Source: Monarcha castaneiventris obscurior (Eukaryota > Chordata > Aves > Passeriformes > Monarchidae). From it: 64,000 nt of DNA. Below are positions 40,801 to 52,702 of this stretch, piece by piece. A program made the translations under genes and the position numbers. The stretch spans positions 770,501-834,500 of the forward strand of contig JAMPIT010000435.1 in NCBI GenBank assembly GCA_026261815.1. Reading direction: 5' to 3'. Under the pieces are notes generated by a model, which was not told the DNA's origin, searched no databases, and saw only the letters and a list, made by a program, of their open reading frames with translations. Position 1 is the stretch's first letter; every line of letters starts with the position of its first letter.

Positions 40801-42685
40801 ATGATTCCATCAGCTTGTGAACATACTTTAAGATTTGATACTATTTAAATAGTAACAGTGTTTGATTTCACATTTTTAAAAATTCTGATTATTTAGACCA
40901 GGGTCTAATACATTTCAATTCAGAGCATAGGTACTGGCTTGAATAAAAAGAGGGGAGGGGAGGGGAATCCTCCCTGCCATTAATAATAATAAATTAGAGA
41001 TCAGAGCTTTCTGCAAAGCTGGTGTTTCTTCCCCCGCTGTTTTTGATTTTCTGCCTTTGCTTCCCTACGGAGTTCCCAAAAATTCTAATTTAGTTTGGTA
41101 AAATATAGTCCCCAACCGGAAAGTGGGTAACTGGGAAATAGTTGCAGATAGAGTAATTGATTCTAGTACAAATTTGTAATCTGTTAGTACTCTGGAACAC
41201 TTCATAGTTTGTTTCATTTTGTTTTGGTTTGTATGTTCTTGTCTTTCAATAGTTAAACTGAAAATGAAGCCCCAAGCAACAGGTGATGAAACTACTAATG
41301 TGTAGAGCGATTATTGTTAAATGCATGAAAACAGTGGTGTACAATTCCAGAGGCAGAGAGTGCTTTGTTTCAAGATTGTTCCCTCATGGTTATTACAGGA
41401 CTAACAGTTTAAAAAACAATAGGTTCATTTCACCTTTGGCTGAATGGACAAAACTCCCACTGCCATTAATAGGAACTGTGCCTTCTTTACAGCTGAAATT
41501 ATTTTGGTTTGATGTGACTTATTGGAGAGGACAAACAGTAAAGAGATGCTGTAGTTGAGATCTGGTGTCTCACCATCATCCTTAAACATTACAGATATTT
41601 AGCAATAGGATTCTAAGTCGGGCATGAAAAGAGTTAAGTGGTTTGGACAGTTCATAAAGTACATTTGCAGATGAGAAAACCTCTTTCCTTGGCCATGGGT
41701 TGAACACCGTTTGTATTTCTTCCCCTCCCACATTGCTCCATTGGTTGGTTGGTATGAGGTGACGCAGTGAGGCAAATCACCAGTCAGGTGCTGAGCAGGC
41801 AGCTCCACTGAGATACTTTCCTTGTGTTTTGTCCCAGCATACTCATAGCATTGCTGAGTCCACTGGCACAACTAATAAAAGGTATTATCTTTTATTACTG
41901 CCTGTGAGTTCACAAACCCTATTTATTGCAGTAAAGAGTAATGGTGATAGCTAATTAGCTATAAGGTGTGTGAGTGATGCTGTAAAGAGAGCCCTGTTTC
42001 ACTGACTCCTGAGTAGACACTTGAACCCAGTAGGATACCAGTCACTTCCCAGGCCAACCCACCCTGTAACACACCAGTCCTTGCTGAAAGCTGGAGTCCA
42101 AATGTCTCTTGTTGCAAAGTGTGAGCTGATGTAGATGGAAGCTGGTGATGTGTGCGTGATAATTATGCTGTGTCAAGTCTCATTTTAAAGACCATAAGTA
42201 TACCTTTTTAAAAGAAAAACAAACTACTTCACCAGCCTAGAGAGAAACATAAATCATGTATTTTTGTCACCTCAAAAGACCACTAGAAGATGAGCTTTAA
42301 TATTTCAAATGCGACAAGCAATCCATACACATGAATCACAATTTGAGTTCTATTACAGCTGAGCTGATATATACCACTGTGTGCTTTATGGGTTTTACTC
42401 TAACAATATTAAGTAAAAACCCAAAGCTTTTTGTGATGAGTACCTAACCTTTTACAAGAATTTGTAGAATTGTGGTCCAGACCAACAGATTTAGTGTTAC
42501 CCTACAGGCTTTAATAAGAAAATTTTGTTGCCAGTTTTGACCTCTCAATATTATTCTCTCTAAAGAAAATGCATGTATTAGTAGAAGGCTAATATTGCAA
42601 AGGTAAAAGAAAATCTGAAATGATGAAAGGGTTTATGGAAAATGTAACCCTTAAAGATTGCAAAGACAGTTAAATAAATGAACAA
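37895..42685. other. Intronic sequence, no supported feature
   Basis: Presumed intron, AT-rich. The purine-rich GGGGAGGGGAGGGG run near 40953-40967 is the only distinctive element. The minus-strand frame at 38047-38407 and its + counterpart overlap each other and have no family signal. Confidence 0.5.
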
Positions 42686-42688
42686 AAT

Positions 42689-42913
42689 TTAAAGAGACAG
42701 ATCTTTTTTTTCACTTCTGCTTCCTTTGTCAGGGCCAGGGTTTTTCTTCCTCGGCTCTGGAACTTCTGCAGCAACCCAGTGCCAGTTTTTCTCAATTCTT
42801 CTATTTATAGTCAAGTCATCATTTGAAGTCCTTAGTCTCCTTTTGAGATATTCTCTCATGACAGTATTTTCATATAGGTTGTGAATTTTCTTTTTATCTC
42901 TGGGAATTCTCAT
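42689..42913 (-). CDS. Uncharacterised protein-like minus-strand frame, possible exon or pseudogene
   Basis: The frame has 74 codons, ATG to TAA. The composition is unlike the low-complexity chance frames around it: strongly basic and acidic, with an amphipathic stretch (HNLYENTVMREYLKRRLR) and a WHWVAAEVPEPR segment. Upstream in the same frame, reading continues for about 10 codons (IARKTQIAVTKN) to a TGA. Beyond that stop it stays open back to an acceptor-like CTCTTTCTTCTCCCAG at about 43003-43018. That could be a minus-strand terminal exon with an in-frame stop, or a decayed retrocopy. I cannot assign it to a family. It is antisense to the NELL1 intron. It could still be chance. Confidence 0.3.
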   Translation of the reverse strand: MRIPRDKKKIHNLYENTVMREYLKRRLRTSNDDLTINRRIEKNWHWVAAEVPEPRKKNPGPDKGSRSEKKDLSL

Positions 42914-43029
42914 ATTTTTTGTTACAGCAATCTGGGTCTTTCTTGCAATGAATCAAAGTTCAAATTCCTTCACCTTTGAGACTTTTAATCCTCTCACTTC
43001 CCCCTGGGAGAAGAAAGAGAAGTGTAGTG

Positions 43030-44935
43030 AGTGAGCTGGAGATGAAGGGTAGTGCATGAGGTTAATTTTCAGGTGAATTGGTTGCTGTTTTGACATTCTT
43101 GCTTTCTTTCCAGACATCTTTTCATTCCTTTTCCTTTTATGCTAGGAAATTATTAGATATGCAAGAGCAAAACTCCTCAAAGCTATGCTCCAAAAGCCTA
43201 TTAAAAATAGTCTTCAAGCAGATCAGTGTGAACACACGTCAACACCTGAGTGTTTCCCAAGTGGCTCGAGCACTCAGTGGTGTGATAACAAGACATGTGG
43301 GAGGATTTTTCCTGGCTTTTATCTTTCATGTATTGATGCTCCTGACTTTTTAAAATTCATTTCATCAAGTGGCACTGCAACTGAAACAACAGAAATGCAA
43401 GAATGAGATAGTTTAAGGTGTTTGCAGTGGTATACAAAGTATTTTGCCTGCAGGCCATCATTTCTAATTCATCCCAAGTTGGCAGCAGTCAGAAATCACT
43501 GCCAACTGACAGCTGTTTGCTGGCCAGCGCAAAGAGATTTCGCTGGTAGCTCCTGCTGGACAGATGTCTGTAATGTTGAAAGTGTGAGTGTGGCTGGCAT
43601 GTGTTTCATTTTCAGAGCCTGGGAAATGGGGCTGTATCTCAACTGCAGCTGCTTCACTTTAGAAAGGTTAAACAAGATACCTTATTTTAGGTAATCAAGA
43701 ACTCAGCATCTGCACAATTAAACTCCTCCCCCCCAACCCCCCCCAACCTTCTGGGGCTGAACGCTGATATTTTGGTGCTCATCACTTGCTGTGTTTCCAT
43801 AAACACTGTGTGTGGAGGGAGAAGGGAGACTGTAGATGGCTGTGCAGAGGGATGTGATAGGAGACTGCTCTGCGGGGTGACCAACTCATTTGCACTCCAC
43901 AAGCCGAGCAGGTTCTTCAGCTGTGTTGTCAACTGATACCTTTCTTAAATGTGGGCAATCAGTAATGAAAAGAAAGTAATAGGGGGAGAAAACGGCTCTG
44001 ATTCATCTTTCTTTGTGTTGGACGTATGTAACACTAGAATTAATATTTTGAAAACCATGAATTACTTCATGTGAAATCTGTGCTGCTAAGCAGAAAATCT
44101 ATCCTGCTGAGAAAAAAATAAAGAAAATTCTTCAGTATAATTTCTGGTTTTGTGGAAAAGGAACGGGGAAGATTTTACAGTTTACTATATCACAGAGCTT
44201 TGAGATATTTAAACAGGCAAGTAAATGATAGGTTTGAGTCACTATTGTGAAAACAGTTTTGGATTTTGGATTGGCAGCAGCAGTAGAGTTTGCTTTAGCA
44301 GAGACATGAGGTCAAGTTTTTGCTGCCCCTTAATCATGGTTTTTTTTTCTTTGACATGATGCAAACCATAAAATGGGCTTAGGTGACTGGTTCAGTCTTC
44401 TACTTGAGTGACATGGGGAAGTGGCACAGAGCCCTGGCCAGTAACTTCTGCAGCAGAACCGTGTGTCAGGGACAGGGCATTGCCAGTGCACTTGGGTAAA
44501 TCTGGAGGTGTGGAGTACTCGCTGTTTAACTGAGCAGTGGAATCTGCTCCTGGCAAACATTGCGTGGCATGTCTGACCAGCACTACAACTGATACCCTGC
44601 TGTCCAGAGCTACTGTGCCTTTAAGAGTTAGGATTTTCAGTATTGCATACCTTGGCACTATTTTATGTGTTTGAAAACTGCATCAGTTTTTGGTTTTTAA
44701 CATTGCAAAAAATCCCCAATTGTGTGTTACTTTTCCAGAGTTAAAAAAGAAATAATGTTTCATGTAGGAACAGTGGGAAGGAACACATTGCTATGATACA
44801 GGAGTTTTAGCTCTATTTTAAGGAATCATTTTTACTGAATTTGCCTTGTTTTTTAGTGCTGGTGTTTAAACAGATTGCCTTTGGAGCTGTAAATGAAATT
44901 TATTTCCTGTAATGTCACATTATTCATTTCACTAA
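43030..44935. other. Intronic sequence upstream of the NELL1 exon
   Basis: Presumed NELL1 intron leading to the EGF exon. The frames here are short and mutually overlapping. A C-rich run at 43727-43750 is listed separately. Confidence 0.55.
43727..43750 (-). repeat. C-rich run with G-quadruplex potential on the minus strand
   Basis: Seven C (43728-43734), AA, then eight C (43737-43744). On the minus strand the two G runs could supply four G3 blocks. This is structural potential only. Confidence 0.5.
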
Positions 44936-44973
44936 GTCTGACTGTAACTTCCCTGGGTGGTTCTTCTCTGCAG
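44936..44973 (+). promoter_or_regulatory. NELL1: Splice acceptor of the NELL1 EGF exon
   Basis: A pyrimidine-rich stretch ending TTCTTCTCTGCAG immediately precedes the exon, and the AG is at 44972-44973. TCTGACTG at about 44937, some 35 nt upstream, is a plausible branch point. The acceptor places the exon in phase 1, as expected for EGF-domain exons that begin within the Asp codon of DIDEC. Confidence 0.85.
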
Positions 44974-45099
44974 ACATTGATGAGTGTGCTGCCAAGATGC
45001 ACTATTGCCACGCCAACACCGTGTGTGTTAACTTGCCTGGGTCCTACCGCTGTGACTGTGTCACGGGATATGTCCGTGTGGATGACTTCTCCTGCACAG
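44974..45099 (+). CDS. NELL1: NELL1 internal exon encoding a calcium-binding EGF-like domain
   Basis: The exon is 126 nt and phase 1 at both ends. It completes a split Asp codon and then reads IDECAAKMHYC, HANTVC, VNLPGSYRC, DC and a final segment ending VDDFSC. The six cysteines are spaced 6-5-8-1-11, the EGF pattern. The DIDEC start and the C-x-N-x4-Y-x-C motif fit a calcium-binding EGF domain with a possible Asn/Asp beta-hydroxylation site. NELL1 is a secreted, thrombospondin-1-like glycoprotein with an N-terminal laminin-G/TSP-N domain, a coiled coil, VWC domains and EGF domains; it is linked to osteogenic and neural signalling. From memory, the segments KMHYCHANTVCVNLPG and RVDDFSC match NELL1 and differ from NELL2, which has GRHYC and IDDYSC. 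This would be the second EGF domain, around residues 434-475 of the mammalian protein. The same-strand open frame at 44893-45210 is out of frame with it. The rest of the gene lies outside the window. Confidence 0.93.
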
Positions 45100-45106
45100 G
45101 TGAGCT
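45100..45106 (+). promoter_or_regulatory. NELL1: Splice donor of the NELL1 EGF exon
   Basis: The exon ends CACAG and is followed by GTGAGCT, a near-consensus U1 site. The break leaves one base of the next codon, so the following intron is also phase 1. The preceding and following introns are therefore symmetrical and the exon could be skipped without changing frame. Confidence 0.85.
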
Positions 45107-47751
45107 CTCAGCTACAGCAGCAGCACTCTTACACTCTGTGTCTTGTGTGTATTCCCTACCTTCTGACTAGTCCCAAATGCCACACACCAGCTGGCCCTTT
45201 GCAAGCATAAAGTTTAAGCACAAGTAGGGTAGATAAATGTGGTAGGAAGTGCCTTTCCCCTGTACGGGCTCTTTGGGATTAACGTGGAAGGTGCCTGAAG
45301 GAGGCCTGTGGTGCACCCACTGAGGGCTCTTGCCAGCCAAGACACAGTCCCTTTGTGCCCCACATCTGCCTTCTGTGTGAGGTGCAGAGGCTGAGATCAC
45401 ATGTGTTGTGAGAAGAAGTAAGACTTAACAGCTGATGAGCTGTGGTTTGAAACTGGTCAGTGGATGGAAACATGAGAAATTACCCAGAAGGAGAAGCTTT
45501 CTGGACAGAGCCAACACCAATACGCAAAAGGAAAACTGAAATGTATAAAGTTCTCAAATCCAGTTATTGTTAGGTGGTTTGGAAATAGTTGTTAATGGTG
45601 AGAATTAATGTCTCAAGAGCTATGACATGTTGTTTAGAAAAGACAGAGTGGATAGCATTAGACAATAAATCTAGTTGTTTCTTTTCAAAAATAACTATCT
45701 GCAAAATGAGCTGTAAAAATTCTTAGTGGAAAATAGGTAGGGTCTCATTTCCATTTAAGGGTTTTTAAGGGACCTTCTCCATCAGTCTCAGAAAAAATGT
45801 GAGAAGCTGCTGAACTGCTCATCCCAACTCTATCTAGCTGGATAACATCTTTTAATCACGCTCCATAAAGTCTGATTTTGAGATTATTTTGATGGTGTAG
45901 CTGTCATGCAAAGGAAGAAAATATCAGGTAGGTTTGTTGAAATGGGTATAAATCAGCTTGACACAATACCATGTTTAGAATGGTGTTGGGTGAGCTGTTT
46001 TCTGAAGTGGAAAGATGGCACAGGAATATTCAATATGAGAATGATTTTCAGCCTGGAATAACTACATTGTAATGCATATTATCCTTAGAGAAGGTCATAG
46101 GAAATGTTGACTTTCATGATGACAGCATGTCTTTTAGCTAATATTATATAATTTATAAAACTGCAGGAACGTCCTGCCCACCTCTTGAAAGAGACTGATA
46201 CTAAATAGCTGTCAGGAAGCTGATTTTTGTTTTGCCCAAAGAGTCATTATTTCTGTGTAATCTGTCTCTTTTCAGTTTTTCTTGATCTTTTACAATGCGA
46301 CATGACAGATCCAGACCTTAAATTCTGTGCTGTGTGGGGGTATCAACCTTCACAGTGATGGGGAGAGTGATTTTTGATAATCTGACTCTTGCTTTTCCAT
46401 ATATGCACTACTAATTTCCTAATGCGCCTTTCTTTCCAGCAAGGCACTATCTTTAGCATGCAAAGGGTATAGAAAGCAAGGTATTTGTGATACACTGAGA
46501 AAGTGTGAAGTAGCAAGACAAGTTGCTTGACAGTAATGGGGGAACATTCACTTAAAGTGCATGCACACAAAAAATCCAGAGCAGGTGTAAGAACAAATAA
46601 TAGAATGAGGGAGACAACTATTTCTTGCAGGTTTATTTTCTTGCAAAAAACACTTCATTTTTGACATTGTGGTTAAGGAGCAGAGCAAGTGCACTACGTA
46701 GATCAGGAGAAACTTGGTTTATTGCCTATTGTATGTAGAAATAGTTGTTTGTTATAATATTAAATGCAGTTAAAATAAATACTGTGCAATAGAAACACTA
46801 ATCCTGTCTTCGTATTTCGCATTCTGCTTCAACAGACTTTTAGCAGTAATAGCAATGATTAAAAAAAAGCAATAATAAAAAAAATCAGGCAGCAAATACT
46901 TAAGTATATTTCCCCTTATACTGACAACAAATGTTTAGCAGGCACAATAGACGGTAAGTATTTCTCAGGTTTTTAAAATTTTGTTACTCTTCATTCAAAC
47001 AGAATAGATGAGAAATTTTCTTGTTATTGAACCATGTATTTGGAGACATCTGAAAGCCTGATTAGGGTTGGTGTTCTGATTAAAATTGTGTGTCTGTATG
47101 GGGTAAAGCTCTGATGGCTTCAGAATAAAGATGGAGTTTCAGATGTGAGTGCTTAAGGCACATACATGGCACTGCATGTATTTTGTACCCTAAAGCAGAG
47201 TTATTCCATAGAGCAGGAGGTATCATGTTTTGGGAAGCCTCAGTCTAATCAAGGTATAAAGTCACCTGCAGTTAAGCAGATTCTGTGTGTTGCTGGGCAG
47301 GCATGTGCTTGGTGGCTGACCCCCCAGCTCTGGCAGCTTTCAAAAGGTGGAAAGCAGCTGTATGTGGAAGGTGTAAATTGGCAACAAGTTTTAAGCTGAA
47401 TGAAATGTTTCAATTTGATACTGAAGGGTTTTATCTTTATAAAAAGAAATGGAGTGACTAGTGAAACACTGTCGATAAGAATTGACCAAAATGAAATTCT
47501 GTGGATATTGCTGAATTTTAAATATGCTGCTTCCAGTGTTTTCTTTAAAACATTGGATCTTAATACATCTAAACTAATTGTTACTGGTTTGACATTGCTG
47601 AAAGTTTTTTTCCCAAAACAATTTTTGGATAATAGTTTCCAGCTGTGAAGTAGCAACTTCTGTGGTTATCTGCAAGAAGCTGCTGTGCTGGAAGATGTGC
47701 TGATTGCATAGAAAATGCAGTCATAGGGACAGAGTGACTAAAACATTATTC
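45107..47751. other. Intronic sequence downstream of the NELL1 exon
   Basis: Presumed NELL1 intron. I looked for the next EGF exon (an EHDEC-type start) and did not see one. The 135-codon minus-strand frame at 47249-47656 has no recognisable domain and overlaps a + frame. Confidence 0.55.
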
Positions 47752-47756
47752 TGGAT

Positions 47757-48976
47757 TGTGGAGGTTTGATGCTGGTTAGGCGGCAAACACCACAAAAGCT
47801 ATTCATTTATTTGCCTTTCTCTACAAGCAGAGAAGCGGAAACTGAAACTTCATTTTTATGAAGTGAAATAAGGATTATTTGAGGAAAACGGAAAAACTTC
47901 AAGGCAAAACAGGCTCAAACTTAACAGTATAAAGAAGATTTATTACTAAGAGAATTAAAAGTGAAAAGAATAGTGAGAAACTAAGGCAAATTTCCAGAAC
48001 ACCTTTCTCTTCCAGTACCTCCCTCTTTCCACCAACCCGTGCAAGGGAAACAAACATGGGGTTTTGGTCAGTGTTTCATTTCCTAAGAGTCTTTCTTTAT
48101 GTTTAAGGAAAAGAGTTTCTTCTGCTGTGCAGTGGGATTCCTCCCACGGAAGATAGCTCTCTGCAAAGTTCTCTAGAGTGGTTTCAAACGTCATAAACAA
48201 CAGTCCGCCCGAATCTGCTGCAGTGAAAAAATATCCCTCCCCGACTGAATCTTACAGTCTTCCACAACTGCCAGCACGGGTCATAACAGCCATGGGGTTT
48301 TAGTCTTTTAAGGATGAGCTACTCCAGTCTGAAAGCAAAGGCTCTCTTCTTCAGTCTTTAAAAGCCTTTCGCAACATCTATGGGCTCTGGCATTGAGCAC
48401 TTTTTTCCTCTAGCTGCACATGGATTTCTGCACCCCCCCCCCCCCATGTACCTCATCTCATGAATTATAGGGAAAACAATTTGCTGTATTATAGACATCA
48501 CCATAGCCTGCAAGGAGAATTTCAGCTTTGGCGCTGGGAGCACCTCTTTCCCTTCCCCCACTGACCGTGGTTCTGCCATGTTGGCCTCTTCTCATGTGAT
48601 CTCACTTTTCCTTTCTCTCTGACTTGGAGGATCGTTGGTATCTGTTAAGTTGCTGCTGAGAAGTTGATCTTGTCTGGGCTCTGCATCGAGAACGACTCGC
48701 CCTGTCTCTCATTGCCAGCTGCATGGTGTTTTTCCTCCGATTTGGTGCGAGCTGTGCCAGCTGCAAGGAGGGGCCCACCAGGCCCCCTCCAGGACAGGGC
48801 CCAGGGCTCCCCCCCTTGCCACCCCTTGTCAGGGAAGCAGGAAGAAAGGAACTTCCCCTGGTCTCTTTTAAATTTGTACATCACAGAGGCGTTACAAGCT
48901 TATTTAATTGGTCTAACAACCCATCTATCAACCACAGGCTCTGTGCCGGTCACAGAAGCCCTTCCAAACCATCACA
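47757..48976 (-). mobile_element. Solo LTR, family 2, copy 2 (minus)
   Basis: An LTR of 1220 bp. Sense (minus) begins TGTGATGGTTTGG and ends CATCAAACCTCCACA, giving TG...CA termini. A perfect 5-bp target duplication, TGGAT, lies at 47752-47756 and 48977-48981. Compared with copy 1 it lacks about 60 bp just after the 5' terminus and has a 13-C run (48433-48445 on +). Minus-strand frames at 48358-48579 and 47955-48200 have counterparts in copy 1. AATAAATC lies in the sense strand before the U5-like end, with the 17-mer AGGCAAAACAGGCTCAA on + at 47902-47918. The duplication of 5 bp fits ERVL-type integration. No retroviral coding region adjoins it. Confidence 0.88.
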
Positions 48977-48981
48977 TGGAT

Positions 48982-51620
48982 GAAGTCTACAATTATATTA
49001 AAGTCTCACCTATGATTTGAAATCAAGTTGTGACTATTTTAATAAATAATCAGTGTTCAGTCTCAAATAAGCGGAGGACCTGGGATGATGAGATATTGAG
49101 TCAGATTTAGTCAGCCTAATAATTACTTCAACCTGTGTTCACCAAGAAAGATACCTTAGCATTTTTCTGCTTACCTGTTCCTACGGCTGTGTGCTCTGAA
49201 TGTTAATTATGTTGTCGAGTGAAAGACAGTTATATTAAGAAAAGTTACCCTTGAATAGGAACCTGCTTTTCAGTCTCTTCCTGTGGCACTGACAGGTTGT
49301 TCATCTGTTCTCTAGTAAATCACAATCTTGTCCATTCTGAAACTGGCAGCAAGATTTGCTGCTCCAGATGTTCTCATTTGCTGGAATCTACTGATTTAAA
49401 GCATTTGATTGATTCCCACAGGTTTTTACCCTGGTTGCTTCTTGAAAAATAAGTTCTCTTGGGTTGCTTTCTTCTAACATAGCAGTTTGGGAGTTTGCTT
49501 CAGAAGTGCATTATTTTGTTTTATGCTTTTTGAAGCATTATAAATTACGCTCTAAGAATATAATACTATTTTTGATGGGCTGCATCTGTTCTCTGGTATG
49601 ATTTTAAAAAAATCATTTATATGATTTTCTGTAGTTTGAAACTAGAATATGTAGTTTCTATATCTCACTGCCATTCAATCAAGTATGCAAATGCTTTTTC
49701 ATCTTAGTGAGCTGAAAGCTACCTGTAATGACCACATACATCATGCTGATAGGAAGAGAAAACAGTGTGGGTAGGTTTCATCTCCTTTTGCATAATGTTG
49801 GCATTTTCTACAAAGACAACCACATTGATCACAAGAAAGATTCTTGGCCTTTAACAGCTATGATAGCCATTTAAAAAATAATTACTGATTTTGCAGTGTT
49901 CTCCTTGGGGCTGCATGGAACACCGAAAGCTTCCTCAAATCCTGCAGTCATTCAAAGAATAAGTTAGTTCATTTTATGTAGTCACCACTGGGCTTGCACA
50001 CTGTATTTTGTTTGGTTTGGTGTTTTTTTGTTCCTAGTGTTTGTTTGTTTATTGGGGTTTTTTTGGTGTTTTTTTTTTTTTTTTTTAGTTTACTACAAGT
50101 ATTCACTGATTATATAATAAAGCTTAAAGACCTTTTCAAATGAGAGTGCCAGGAGATTTTTCTTTCTCTATTTCCATATGTTACTTGTGGCCATTCTTCT
50201 AAATGAAGAAGCCTCCTTTGGACTTGAGAATGTCTCAGCCCATTTTGTCCAAGGTTTATCTTTTCAGGAAGTGGTACGGAAAGTTATTTGGCCATCCAGA
50301 ATGTCAGTAGTACCCATTCTGCCAAAATGGGATGAGACCTATGCAAGCACCCTCCTCTTTATGCACCAAAGCTATGCTGGCAGGTGCTTTTCTCTGTGAA
50401 AATAATCCACCTCCATATTTTACTGCTCTGCATGATATTTTGGTAGTGGACTGAGCTGTTAACCCTCTTTCAGTCCTCATTTGCTGTGATGAGGTTCCCA
50501 GAATTTCTTTAACCTTTGGCTTCTCAAAGCGATGAGTCACTAAAATATTTGTATGTTACTTGCAAAAAGCAAGTCTTTACCACAGAAACAGGAAGTATTT
50601 TCAAAACACATAGTTCAGTATTTTAATTCTGTGAAAAAGTTGATGTTACATAGAAATATATTATTCAGAAGAAGTCTTAGAATATAAATCTTGAGTTTAT
50701 ATTCTAATTTGATTTACAGAATGGGTAGAGAAGAGGAAGTAAGCAAACCTACTGATTTTGGCAGGTTATCGTATTAGTCCCTTCACTTCCATCCTGGGTG
50801 GTTTCTGGGGCAGCATTCAATTTTGAATGTAGTGCACTGTTCAGAAGAAGCCCTTCTGCAGCACGTTATTAGAAAAGTTGTGCTTAAAGCATAGAAGAAC
50901 ATAAGAGTGCTGAGAAATCTCATTTTCAAGGGAAAAAGTCAGAAACCCTTTCTCCTGCTCTTCCCTTCTTCCCCTCCCCTATCTGTGAAAGCCAACTCAA
51001 CTGCAGACATTTCCTGCTGTGGTTAGAACAAACGTTCAAATTGTTTGCTATTACTAAAATTGATGCCTTTATATCTTTGTTGCTGGGGTTTACCTGTCAG
51101 GTTCAAGGTGGTGTAGTTGACCCCATAATAATACTAATAATGCAGCAAGTTTCACCACAGCGAAGTGGCAATCTCAAAGGGCGGGTTACTGGCCTCACAT
51201 CCAGAATCACTGTGTGTGTTTGTAAAAGACTTGAATAGAAGCTTTCAGGCAGACGATTGGTAATATAGTCACTCTTTGAAAGATAGTGCTGTTTCTGAAT
51301 CTAATCTGCTGACCTTCTTTTCCACTATTTCTTCTTGGTGAACTAAATTAGCATTCCAGAAAGCAACATTGTTATTTTTGGTGTGGCACTTGCACTTTAA
51401 AAGTGCTGTGCAGGGTCTTGGATGTTCAGGGAGGTCAGTAAACAAATGTTACAGCTTGTTCTCGTGGTGGGCTGGGGTTGGTGAATTGGTAGACCTGTCT
51501 GCTAGCTGAAAACAGTCTGGGGCAGCAGGCAGTGAAGACAGGTCTGTGGTGGAATAGTTCTCTGGTTTGGTTTGGGCAAGAGCTCTCTTTAGATCTTGCT
51601 GTTCTAAAGGATATCATTAG
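48982..51620. other. Intronic sequence between the LTRs
   Basis: This part of the spacer between the inverted LTR pair looks like ordinary intron. It has a T-rich run with 18 or more consecutive T near 50068-50087. A minus frame at 50304-50540 contains VKYGGG, but nothing else fits a transposase. Confidence 0.5.
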
Positions 51621-51628
51621 GATCTTGC

Positions 51629-52702
51629 TGTACTGGGGGTGACCCTGGCTGGATTCCTGGCACGCACCAAAGCCTTTCTTACACTTCCGTCTGCAGCTGG
51701 GCAGGGGAGAAAAAAATGTAACAATGATTCATTAGTTGAGACAATGACCAGGAGAGATCACTTAGCAAATGCTGTCATGGGCAAAACAGACTCGAATTAG
51801 AGAAATTAATTGAAGTCATTGCTAACAAAATTGGAGCAGGATAATGAGAACTAAAAACAGACCATAAAAACACCTCCTCCCCATCCCTCCTTCTTTCCTG
51901 AGCTCCTCCCACCAATGGTGCAGGAAGGTGGAAATGGGAGTTGTGGTTAGTTCATCACATGCTGCTCCTGACACTGCACAGGGAGAGGAGTCCTTCCTCT
52001 GCTCCAGTGCAGGGTCCCTCCCATGGGAGATAGTTCTCCATGAACGTCTCCAGTGTGAGTCCATCCCATAGGCAGGGGTTCTCCACAGAGTGCTGCAATG
52101 TGGGTCACTCTTCCATGGGGTGCAGTCCTTCAAGGACAGGCTGCTCCTTTGTGAGTTCCTCACAGGGTCACAAGTCCTACCATGAAACCTGCTCCAGAGT
52201 GAGCTCCTATCTCCACAGGTCAGCAGATGCCTGCCAGAATTCTGCTCCAGGACAGACCTCCCATGGGTTCACAGCCTCCTCTCAGGCATCCAGCTGCTCT
52301 GGTGTGAGCTCCTCCATGGGCTCAGGGGCACAGCTGCCTCACCATGGGCTTGCGCCATGGGCTTGCACCATGGGCTGCAGGGGAATCTCTGCTCCAGCCC
52401 CTGGAGCACTCCTGCCCCTCCTTCTGCACTGACCTGGGTGCAGGGCTGTTCCTCTCACATATTCTCACCCCGCTCTCCTCTGGCTGAAATTACATCTGAG
52501 CAATAACTTTTTTTATCCTCTTAAATCTGTTATCAGAGGCATTACTATCATTCTTGATTGGCCCAGCCTTAGCCAGCAGCGGATCCGTACATGCTGGCTG
52601 GCCTTGGCTCTGCTGGACATGGGGAAACTTCTGGGAACTTCTCACAGAAGCCATTCCTGTAGCTCCCCTGCTACCAAAATCTGGTTTCACAAATCCACTA
52701 CA
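51629..52702 (-). mobile_element. Solo LTR, family 1, copy B
   Basis: An LTR of 1074 bp. The + strand begins TGTACTGGGGGTGACC and ends CACTACA, so both TG and CA termini are intact. A perfect 5-bp target duplication, CTTGC, lies at 51624-51628 and 52703-52707. It shares order and text with copy A, for example GACC(C/T)TGGCTGG, GGGCAAAACAGACTCGA near 51780, the GCTCCAGTGTGGG-type modules at 52010-52200, and CATGGGCTGCAGGGGAATCTCTG near 52370. CCATGGGCTTG units are tandemly repeated near 52345-52380. The sense is minus by homology with copy A, although the AATAAA of copy A is not retained here. Confidence 0.88.
52345..52380 (-). repeat. Tandem CCATGGGCTTGC units within the LTR
   Basis: Three adjacent units of 12-14 bp around CCATGGGCTTGC, TGCGCCATGGGCTTGC and CACCATGGGCTGCAG lie inside family 1 copy B. 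Copy A has a single such unit at the corresponding place, so this is local expansion after insertion. Confidence 0.7.

Noticed and set aside
40953..40967. GGGGAGGGGAGGGG as a quadruplex
   Set aside because: Only three G4 runs are present, and a canonical four-run pattern is not met.
1..44973. A second NELL1 exon upstream
   Set aside because: I looked for the cysteine pattern of the preceding EGF exon with AG/GT borders and did not find it; an exact alignment would be needed to exclude it fully.
44893..45210. 105-codon + frame covering the EGF exon
   Set aside because: It is in a different frame from the exon and lacks the EGF cysteine spacing; it is chance reading of the exon and intron.
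50304..50540. Minus frame with VKYGGG, reminiscent of a Tc1-like transposase
   Set aside because: Only that six-residue motif fits. The expected downstream DDE-type landmarks are absent, and the rest of the frame does not align with what I know of the family.
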